A DNA stretch of 64,000 nt from Limnohabitans sp. DM1 (GTDB lineage Bacteria > Pseudomonadota > Gammaproteobacteria > Burkholderiales > Burkholderiaceae_C), in contig NZ_CXOO01000023.1 in the NCBI RefSeq assembly GCF_001269385.1, forward strand, positions 20,722 to 84,721, in the 5' to 3' direction. Numbering within the stretch: position 1 is the first letter of the stretch; every line of letters begins with the position of its first letter. Below the pieces are notes generated by a model, which saw only the letters and a program-made list of their open reading frames with translations, had not been told where the DNA came from and made no database searches. The position numbers were made by a program, and so were the translations under genes. Positions 27,034-33,675 of this stretch are shown piece after piece.

Positions 27034-29172
27034 ATGTCAACCCAAACACGCCTCAACACCCCCACCCACGCCAGCACAACCGACCACTACGACGCAGATT
27101 TCAGCATCGCGCGGCTGTGGGTCTTGCGCCTCTTGGTCACGCTCAAGGGGCACCGCACCTTCATCACGCCTTACGGCTTCGACGAAAAAGAGCTGGCCCG
27201 TTGGCTTGGGCTGCTCGACACCTTGACCGAAGAGCAAGAGGACGAAGCCCCAAAACCCACGCCAACCCGCCTCACCCTGACCCGCATGCTGGCGCAGGCC
27301 GAGCGCCGCGTCCATCAGATTCAAGTGCCGACCACCTTGGCGAGCAACGTGGCCCGCATCGCCGCGCTGGTTGGCCTGTCGGATGTCGAGTGCCGCGTGC
27401 TGGAGTTTGTCCTCCTCATGCGCGGCAACCAGCATTTGAACCAAGCCTGCGAACACGTTAAAAACCTCGACACCCCGAGCTTGGCGCACGCCTTGGGCGT
27501 CATTCTGGGTCAAAGCTCTGAAGACATTCGTCAGGCCCTGCGCAGCGACGGCTTGCTCGCCAAGACGGGCCTGGTCACGGTGGACATGCGGTCCGGCCGC
27601 TCGCTGGACTGCAAATTTGACCTGCTCTGCAACAAACTGCCTCACCGCCTGATCGAGTCCGAGATGCAGCCCACCGACTGGCTCAAGGACATGATCGTGC
27701 CCAGCGGCCCCGGCCACCTGGACTTTGACGACTACGTCCACTGCGCCAAAGCCCTGCAGGTGCTGCGCCCCTACCTGCGCCAGGCGCTGGACCAAGGCCA
27801 GCGCGGCGTGAACGTGCTGCTGTACGGCCCGCCCGGCACAGGCAAAACCCAGCTGGTCAAACTGCTGGCCAAAGACCTGGGCTGCGAGCTGTTTGAAGTC
27901 ACCACCGAAGACGAAGACGAGGAACCCATCTCGGGGCGCAAACGCATCAAAGCCCTCAGCGCCACGCACAGCCTGTTTGCGCGGCGTCAAGCGCTCGTCA
28001 TGTTTGACGAAATCGAAGATGCCTTCAACAGCCCCGATGAGACAGACACCAAGCTCAGCGACATGTTCAAGCGCTCCCCCGGCCGAACCAAAGGCTGGAT
28101 CAACCGCCTACTCGAAACCAACCAACTGCCCACTGTCTGGATCGGCAACTCGCTCATGGGCATGGACGCCGCCTTCATTCGCCGCTTCGACGTGGTGCTG
28201 GAAATGCCCGTGCCCCCACAGACCCAGCGCGAACGCATCATCCGCAGCGCCAGTGGTGGCCTGTTGAGCGAAGCCGCCGTCAAGCGCATCGCCCAATCCG
28301 AAGCCCTGGCCCCTGCTGTGGTCACGCGCACCAGCCGCGTCATCCAAAGCATCGCCACGCAACTGCCCGATGGTCAGGTCACCCCCGCCCTGGAACTGCT
28401 CATCAACCAAACCCTGCAAGCACAAAGCCACCCCACACTGGCCCGCCACAACCCCAACAGCCTGCCCGAGGTGTACGACCCCGCCTTCGTTAACACCGAC
28501 ACCGACCTTCTGGCCATGGCCGCCCAAATGCGCCAACACCAAACCGGGCGCATCTGCCTGTACGGCCCGCCCGGCACAGGCAAAACCGCCTACGGCCGTT
28601 GGCTGGCTCTAGAACTGGGCAAACCCCTGCACGTCAAACGCGCCTCTGACCTCATCAGCATGTGGGTGGGCGAGACCGAAAAAAATCTGGCCAAAGCCTT
28701 CGCCCAGGCCGAAGAAGCCGACGCTTTGCTGCTGATTGACGAGGTCGACACCTTCTTGCAAAACCGCGAAGGCGCCCAGCGCAGCTGGGAAGTCAGCCAA
28801 GTCAACGAAATGCTCACACAAATGGAAAGCTTTGGCGGCGTGTTCATCGCGTCCACCAACCTGATGGCCGGGCTCGACAGCGCCGCGCTGCGCCGTTTTG
28901 ACCTCAAGCTCAAGTTTGACTACCTCAAAACCCCGCAAGCCCTGCAACTGCTGCAGCGCCACTGCCAACACATGGGCCTGGGCGAACCCACGCCCCAAGA
29001 CCGCCAGGCCCTGGCCTCGCTGGGCCAACTCACCCCCGGAGACTACGCTGCCGTGGTGCGCCAAAGCCGCCTGCGCCCCATCCAAAGCGCCAGCCACATG
29101 GTGCAAGCCCTGGCCGAAGAGTGCGCCCTCAAACCCGGCGCACAAACCCGCAGCATCGGCTTCATCGCCTGA
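27034..29172 (+). CDS. Protein with two AAA ATPase domains
   Basis: 712-residue protein with two AAA modules. Module 1 has Walker A YGPPGTGKTQ (about 264-273) and Walker B ALVMFDEIED. Module 2 has Walker A YGPPGTGKTA (about 509-518), Walker B ALLLIDEVDT and sensor FIASTNL. Each module has an arginine pair for trans-activation (FIRRFD, ALRRFD). The N-terminal 240 residues are helical, without a known domain. Start at ATG 27034 has AAGGAGG seven bases upstream. Function is unknown; a ClpB/ARC-like remodeller, possibly in defence given its neighbours, is an inference. Confidence 0.8.
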   Translation: MSTQTRLNTPTHASTTDHYDADFSIARLWVLRLLVTLKGHRTFITPYGFDEKELARWLGLLDTLTEEQEDEAPKPTPTRLTLTRMLAQAERRVHQIQVPTTLASNVARIAALVGLSDVECRVLEFVLLMRGNQHLNQACEHVKNLDTPSLAHALGVILGQSSEDIRQALRSDGLLAKTGLVTVDMRSGRSLDCKFDLLCNKLPHRLIESEMQPTDWLKDMIVPSGPGHLDFDDYVHCAKALQVLRPYLRQALDQGQRGVNVLLYGPPGTGKTQLVKLLAKDLGCELFEVTTEDEDEEPISGRKRIKALSATHSLFARRQALVMFDEIEDAFNSPDETDTKLSDMFKRSPGRTKGWINRLLETNQLPTVWIGNSLMGMDAAFIRRFDVVLEMPVPPQTQRERIIRSASGGLLSEAAVKRIAQSEALAPAVVTRTSRVIQSIATQLPDGQVTPALELLINQTLQAQSHPTLARHNPNSLPEVYDPAFVNTDTDLLAMAAQMRQHQTGRICLYGPPGTGKTAYGRWLALELGKPLHVKRASDLISMWVGETEKNLAKAFAQAEEADALLLIDEVDTFLQNREGAQRSWEVSQVNEMLTQMESFGGVFIASTNLMAGLDSAALRRFDLKLKFDYLKTPQALQLLQRHCQHMGLGEPTPQDRQALASLGQLTPGDYAAVVRQSRLRPIQSASHMVQALAEECALKPGAQTRSIGFIA

Positions 29173-29205
29173 GCCGCGCCCATTCCCCCACGGGTCCCCC
29201 TCCTC

Positions 29206-29249
29206 GTAGGAGCCCAGCCCGTGGGCGAAAGGGCGTGGCACACGCCCCA
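29206..29249. repeat. REP-like element, family A (one arm)
   Basis: GTAGGAGCCCAGCCCGTGGG followed by CGAAAGGGCGTGGCACACG resembles one arm and loop of the family A palindrome. It lies 34 bases after the AAA gene. Confidence 0.75.
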
Positions 29250-29319
29250 CTCCCGCCCATAAAAAAGTCCAAATTGCATCAAATAAGGGATATCCATCCC
29301 CAGGAAGTACACATTTGCA

Positions 29320-29336
29320 AGTGATACTTTGTCACT
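29320..29336. promoter_or_regulatory. Inverted repeat upstream of the WYL gene
   Basis: AGTGA-TACTTTG-TCACT is a perfect inverted repeat 24 bases before the WYL start, a plausible autoregulatory operator. No further support. Confidence 0.4.
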
Positions 29337-29359
29337 GCTTTTTTAACCGCCCGCCCACC

Positions 29360-30328
29360 ATGACCAGCCCCAAGACCAAACCCAAAACCATGGAGACCAC
29401 GCTGCTGGCCCTGGCTTTGCTGCGGCGCATCCCGCGTGGGCGCAAAGTCAACAGCCGCGAACTGCGCGAAGCCCTGGCCGCCGAAGGCTTTGAGCGCGAC
29501 GAACGCAGCATCCAGCGCCTGCTCAAAACCCTGAGCGAGGCATTCGACATCGACCGCGACGAGCGCAGCATCCCCTTCGGCTACGAATGGAAAAGCAAAG
29601 CTGCCGGCTTCATGCTGCCCGCCCTCAGCAAACAAGAATCTCTCATGCTCACGCTGGCCGAGCAACATCTGCGCCCCCTGCTGCCGCCCAGCGTCATGCA
29701 ATCGATGAACGGATTTTTTGAACAAGCCCGTGCCAACCTCGCCCCGCACCAAAACGCCACCCTCGAAAAACAGTGGCTCCAAAAAGTGCGCGTCGTCAGC
29801 GAAACCCAGCCCCTGCTGCCGCCCCAAATTGCCGAAGGCGTACTGGAACAAACCAGCCAAGCCCTCTACAACAACCAATGGCTGGAGCTGGACTACACCA
29901 ACGCCAAAGAAGAGCGCAAACAACACCGCGTCATGCCCTTGGGCCTGGCCCAGCAAGGCCCGCGCATCTATTTGGTGTGCCGCTTTGAGGGCTACGACAA
30001 CGAACGCAGCATGGCCCTGCACCGCATCCACAGCGCCAAGGCCAGCACGCTCACCTTCGAGCGCCCCGACTTCGACCTGGCCCGCTACGACGCCGACGGT
30101 CGCTTTGGCGTGGGCGACGGCCAAAAGGTGCGTCTGAGCTTTCAGATCGAAAAACGCCCCGGCCTGCACCTGCTGGAGTCACCCCTGTCGGCCGACCAAA
30201 CCGTGGTGGACAAAGACACCCATTACGAAGTCACCGCCACCGTGGTGCAAACGCTGCTGCTCAACCGCTGGATCAACAGCTTTGGTGGGCAGATCCAGAA
30301 CATGCAAAAAACTCCGGCGGGCGCATGA
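29360..30328 (+). CDS. WYL-domain transcriptional regulator
   Basis: 322-residue regulator with an N-terminal helix-turn-helix (about 18-55, SRELREALAAEGFERDERSI) and a C-terminal WYL domain (about 160-320). The characteristic region is WLELDYTNAKEER...RIYLVCRFEGYDNERSMALHRI. WYL domains bind ligands and often control defence loci. ATG 29360 is taken; a later ATG at 29390 is equally open and the frame extends to a TTG upstream. The stop overlaps the start of a 41-codon ORF (ATGA), and fragments of its C-terminal half recur in the small ORF at 31545. Confidence 0.85.
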   Translation: MTSPKTKPKTMETTLLALALLRRIPRGRKVNSRELREALAAEGFERDERSIQRLLKTLSEAFDIDRDERSIPFGYEWKSKAAGFMLPALSKQESLMLTLAEQHLRPLLPPSVMQSMNGFFEQARANLAPHQNATLEKQWLQKVRVVSETQPLLPPQIAEGVLEQTSQALYNNQWLELDYTNAKEERKQHRVMPLGLAQQGPRIYLVCRFEGYDNERSMALHRIHSAKASTLTFERPDFDLARYDADGRFGVGDGQKVRLSFQIEKRPGLHLLESPLSADQTVVDKDTHYEVTATVVQTLLLNRWINSFGGQIQNMQKTPAGA

Positions 30329-30450
30329 CCGAGGCCGAAGCCATGCACGACCACTCGCAAGCCGTGGGGGCGCACATCGAAGCCTCCACCTCAGCCACGA
30401 CAGTTGTCCGGTCTCTTGAAAAGACAGATCCAAAAAACCGAGGGGGGTGA
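30325..30450 (+). CDS. Small ORF coupled to the WYL gene
   Basis: 41-residue frame starting MTEAEAMHDHSQAVGAHIEA, whose ATG overlaps the WYL stop as ATGA. It ends three bases before the DUF1016 start. It could be a real small protein, or the leftover start of a deleted gene. It is not recognised. Confidence 0.35.
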   Translation: MTEAEAMHDHSQAVGAHIEASTSATTVVRSLEKTDPKNRGG

Positions 30451-30453
30451 GGA

Positions 30454-31548
30454 ATGAGTGTTGAGCAGAAAACGGCTTCACTGGCTCCAAATGGCTACAC
30501 CGACTTCCTGATAGAAGTCAAAACCCAGATACGCCAGCGGCAGCTCCAGGCCCTGCGAGCTGTCAACAACGAACTGTTGGCGCTCTACTGGTGGCTGGGC
30601 GAAAACATCAGCCAAAGACAAAACGCACTCGGCTGGGGCAAGGCCGTGGTCGAAAACCTGGCAAGAGACCTGCAAGCAGAGTTCCCGGGGCGCAACGGGT
30701 TTTCAGCCCCAAACCTGTGGTTCATGCGCCAGTTTTACAACGAATACCGTGACAAGCCAAAACTCCAACCACTGGTTAGAGAAATCAGCTGGTCTAAAAA
30801 CTTGCTCATCATGGCCCGCTGCAAAGACGACCTGGAGCGCGAGTTTTACCTGCGGGCCACCGCCCGTTTCGGCTGGTCCAAAAGTGTGGTGCAGCACCAA
30901 TTGGACAACCACAGTTACCGCCAATACCTGCTGGGGCAGACCAACTTTGACGCGCTTGTGCCCGACAGCATCAAGGCCCAGGCGATGCTGGCCGTCAAAG
31001 ACCACTACACCTTTGATTTTGTAGGTCTGTCCGAACAGCACTCCGAGCGCGAGCTGGAGCAAGCCCTGGTGCGCAACCTGCGCGGCTTTTTGATTGAAAT
31101 GGGGGGCGCGTTCACCTTTGTGGGCAACCAGTACCGGCTGGAGGTGGATGGCAAAGACTATTTCGTTGACCTGCTGCTGTTTCACCGTCGCTTGCGTTGC
31201 CTGGTGGCCATTGAGTTGAAGATTGGCGATTTCAAACCCGAGCACAAAGGCCAGATCGAGTTCTATTTGGACACGCTGGACCAACAACACCGCTTGGAAG
31301 GTGAAAACCCGCCGATTGGCATCGTCATTTGCCGCAGCAAAACCAAAACCATGGTCGAGTACGCCCTGCGCACAGCCAGCCATGCACTGGGCATTGCCAC
31401 CTACACCGTCACCCCGCAACTGCCCGCCAGCTACCAGTCCGACCTGCCCAGCCCTGAGCAAATTGCTGCACGTCTGCAAGGCTGGACGGGGCGTGATGGT
31501 TTGGCGTTGGATGTGAATGACGGTGATTTGAACGAGGTGGAACCATGA
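30454..31548 (+). CDS. DUF1016/YhcG-family PDDEXK nuclease
   Basis: 364-residue protein with the N-terminal DUF1016 helical domain (WWLGENISQRQNALGWGKAV, FSAPNLWFMRQFY) and a C-terminal PD-(D/E)xK nuclease domain. The catalytic set appears intact: Asp239 in YFVDLLLFHR and Glu254-x-Lys256 in VAIELKIGDF. Such proteins are common in defence islands next to restriction-modification genes. The ATG at 30454 follows a GGGGGG/GAGGA stretch. Overlaps the small WYL remnant by four bases. Substrate unknown. Confidence 0.87.
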   Translation: MSVEQKTASLAPNGYTDFLIEVKTQIRQRQLQALRAVNNELLALYWWLGENISQRQNALGWGKAVVENLARDLQAEFPGRNGFSAPNLWFMRQFYNEYRDKPKLQPLVREISWSKNLLIMARCKDDLEREFYLRATARFGWSKSVVQHQLDNHSYRQYLLGQTNFDALVPDSIKAQAMLAVKDHYTFDFVGLSEQHSERELEQALVRNLRGFLIEMGGAFTFVGNQYRLEVDGKDYFVDLLLFHRRLRCLVAIELKIGDFKPEHKGQIEFYLDTLDQQHRLEGENPPIGIVICRSKTKTMVEYALRTASHALGIATYTVTPQLPASYQSDLPSPEQIAARLQGWTGRDGLALDVNDGDLNEVEP

Positions 31549-31787
31549 ACCTCAACCAAGATAAGCAAACCAAGGCCAAAGAAGAGCGCCAACAACACCG
31601 CGTCATGGCTCTGTACCGCGACCACAGCGCCAAGGCCAGCACGCTCACCTTCGCGCGCCCCGACTTTGACGGGGCCCGCTACGACGACGACGGCAACCAC
31701 ATCACCGCCGCCGTGGTGCATACGCTGCGGATCAACAGCTTTGGTGGGCAAATTCAACACGTCGAAAAAGTTCCGATGGACGCTTGA
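31545..31787 (+). pseudogene. Shrunken second copy of the WYL C-terminal domain
   Basis: 80-residue open frame made of three short blocks of the WYL protein at 29360: AKEERQQHRVMAL, then HSAKASTLTFARPDFDGARYD, then VVHTLRINSFGGQIQHVEK. The parts between are deleted, but the order is kept. It lacks the helix-turn-helix and most of the WYL fold, so it is probably a remnant left after a duplication, though the frame is still open and coupled by ATGA to the nuclease gene. It could also act as a small decoy; no evidence for that. Confidence 0.8.
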
Positions 31788-31828
31788 CATCGCCTTGAAG
31801 CATTTATTAACCTATAAAAGGAGAAAGT

Positions 31829-32536
31829 ATGGATAAAAAAACCAAAATGGAAAACGAATTGTCATTTGTGCAAGGCAATGGTATGTTCCCAACAGTCGAA
31901 GTAAATTTGGACAGCCTGGAAAAAGCTGGAAAAAACTTTTACCTGGATGAAATTTGTGAAGCATTGAAGTTCAAAAGAACTACGAAAAAACAAATTACTG
32001 TCTATTTGAGAGAGTCCGTCAGCATTAATTTTGGGGATTGTTGCAATTCGTTGTTTATTGGGGTGGCAGGTCCGATTAATGCATTGGATGTACTATTTGC
32101 ACACTTTAGAAAAATACAAGATGTGCAAGTTCGGCTTGGCGAATTTATTCCTGCAAGTCATTCCAAAAAAATGATCCACCTTGAACAAGATGATATTTGG
32201 AAATATGAGGGGGATGGCGTCTGGATGGCCATTAATGAATTGGAGTCACTAGGCTCAGCGGAAAATAATCAAGAGGTTGAAACAGCTGATGACCTCCAAG
32301 CCGATGACGAATATCATGCAGACTTAGAAGACGAAGGGGATATCGCTGAAATACAAAAAGTGACACGACCTTTGCGCATGCGTGCGGCCAGAAAGACGGC
32401 TTCAGTGGGCACTATACGGCAAACGATTGAAACCATCTTTGGCCTACCAGAAGGCTCGGTTCAACTTTGTGGCCCAGACAAGCAGCCGCTTAGGTCGGAC
32501 GCACGAATTGGCACACTGCGTAAGCGGTGGGAGTAA
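31829..32536 (+). CDS. Uncharacterised 235-residue protein with an acidic linker
   Basis: Not recognised. N-terminal globular region (1-145) with a Lys-rich start; an acidic, low-complexity linker (about 146-176: QEVETADDLQADDEYHADLE); a basic patch (RPLRMRAARKTAS); and a final 45 residues, IRQTIETIFGLPEGSVQL... with GPDKQPLRSDARIGTL, that look like a compact separate domain. The pattern of that tail resembles a ubiquitin-like beta-grasp, but it ends in KRWE, not GG. A good ribosome site (AAAGGAGAAAGT) precedes the start. The gene is much more AT-rich than its neighbours, suggesting transfer. Confidence 0.7.
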   Translation: MDKKTKMENELSFVQGNGMFPTVEVNLDSLEKAGKNFYLDEICEALKFKRTTKKQITVYLRESVSINFGDCCNSLFIGVAGPINALDVLFAHFRKIQDVQVRLGEFIPASHSKKMIHLEQDDIWKYEGDGVWMAINELESLGSAENNQEVETADDLQADDEYHADLEDEGDIAEIQKVTRPLRMRAARKTASVGTIRQTIETIFGLPEGSVQLCGPDKQPLRSDARIGTLRKRWE

Positions 32537-32563
32537 ACCGCTTATTTTGGCCCCCGAGTACTA

Positions 32564-33052
32564 TTAAAAAATGTGTTTTTCAAATTGGTTTTCGGGGCCA
32601 TAAATTAAATCAAGGCTTTGCTTGTATATGATTAAAAATTCTTTTTTGCCTTGATTTATTTTATCTTGAGATGTTTCTGAAAACAAAATTGTCTTTTTAA
32701 AACTCTTCCATTTTATTTGTAGTCCCTTGACTTTATTGGTGTACTTGACAAGCCAGCTGTCTAATGAAATTGATTGCTTTCGGTTTGTGTGGGAGGCTTT
32801 GTTTTTATCATGTTGCCAAATTGGAATAACTTGGCCAAGTTCACGTTTATTTAACTGAATTATTCTTGTATCAATGATGTCGATCCATTGATCGGCCATG
32901 TGAATTCTATTTGCCCACCAATCACCCCCGTGGTCCCAGTATTGCGCGCTCGATTGATCCAAGGTTAAGCGTGCATCTAAAGCTGGATCAATTCCATGCT
33001 TGCTCTTATTTTGAAGTTCTCTTAATTTATCCCATTTAATATTATTTGTCAT
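32564..33052 (-). CDS. Uncharacterised 162-residue protein
   Basis: Not recognised. A polar, Lys- and Trp-rich sequence without signal peptide or membrane segment (DHGGDWWANRIHMADQWIDI; LQIKWKSFKK). Base composition is strongly AT-rich, like the convergent gene at 31829, and unlike the surrounding high-GC genes. It may be the last gene of the leftward cassette or an independent insert; 37 bases separate it from the next gene upstream. Confidence 0.6.
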   Translation of the reverse strand: MTNNIKWDKLRELQNKSKHGIDPALDARLTLDQSSAQYWDHGGDWWANRIHMADQWIDIIDTRIIQLNKRELGQVIPIWQHDKNKASHTNRKQSISLDSWLVKYTNKVKGLQIKWKSFKKTILFSETSQDKINQGKKEFLIIYKQSLDLIYGPENQFEKHIF

Positions 33053-33089
33053 TTTGTATTGATAAGTTATTAGTGCATTATTTGGGCGC

Positions 33090-33644
33090 TCAAGACCTGG
33101 AGATCACGACTTCATGGCCAGTACGTTGATCTATGTAAAAGTCATTGCCGTTCTCATGCCGAACAAAAGTCAGATTTTCAGAAATCTGTTGATTTGGGAT
33201 GAAATTAGAGCTGGAGGAAAGCGAACTGGCGTATTCCCAGTTGTCGGGCGTCACAACATCCACAAACAGATTGTGTGGAGGCTTGTTGGAGAAAAGATTC
33301 GGAGTCACCAGCCAACAAGTGGAAACCAAAACTGGCGGGGATTCCAATTTGAATCGCGCAAATTGCAGCCAGTTGGCTGGCACCGTAGTCCCCTGGTGTT
33401 GATCGACGACAACCATGTGCACAGCTTTGCCCGCGTCAATGAACTTCAATCCGCAAGACTGCAGTTCAATGACAAATCGCTCTACATCAGCGGAAGCCAT
33501 GAATCCGACCCGTGCCAAATGATCGTCATGGCACAGCGTGTCATTGGGCACAAGTGTTAAAAAATGATCCCACCCGCCGTGGAGCAAAGTGTCTATCGCA
33601 TCGATACGCACGATGACCGAAATACCTTCAACCAAAACCGCCAT
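33090..33644 (-). CDS. Uncharacterised 184-residue protein
   Basis: Not recognised by name. Starts MAVLVEGISVIVRIDAIDTL; a two-part alpha/beta pattern with VPNDTLCHDDHLARVGFM, then VVDQHQGTTVPANWLQFARF. No signal peptide or membrane helix. The last 60 residues are serine- and asparagine-rich. The gene follows the helicase by 31 bases on the same strand and may be part of the same operon, but its lower GC content suggests a separate origin. Confidence 0.6.
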   Translation of the reverse strand: MAVLVEGISVIVRIDAIDTLLHGGWDHFLTLVPNDTLCHDDHLARVGFMASADVERFVIELQSCGLKFIDAGKAVHMVVVDQHQGTTVPANWLQFARFKLESPPVLVSTCWLVTPNLFSNKPPHNLFVDVVTPDNWEYASSLSSSSNFIPNQQISENLTFVRHENGNDFYIDQRTGHEVVISRS

Positions 33645-33675
33645 TGATTCCTCCTTATGAAATCAGTCCACGCGC

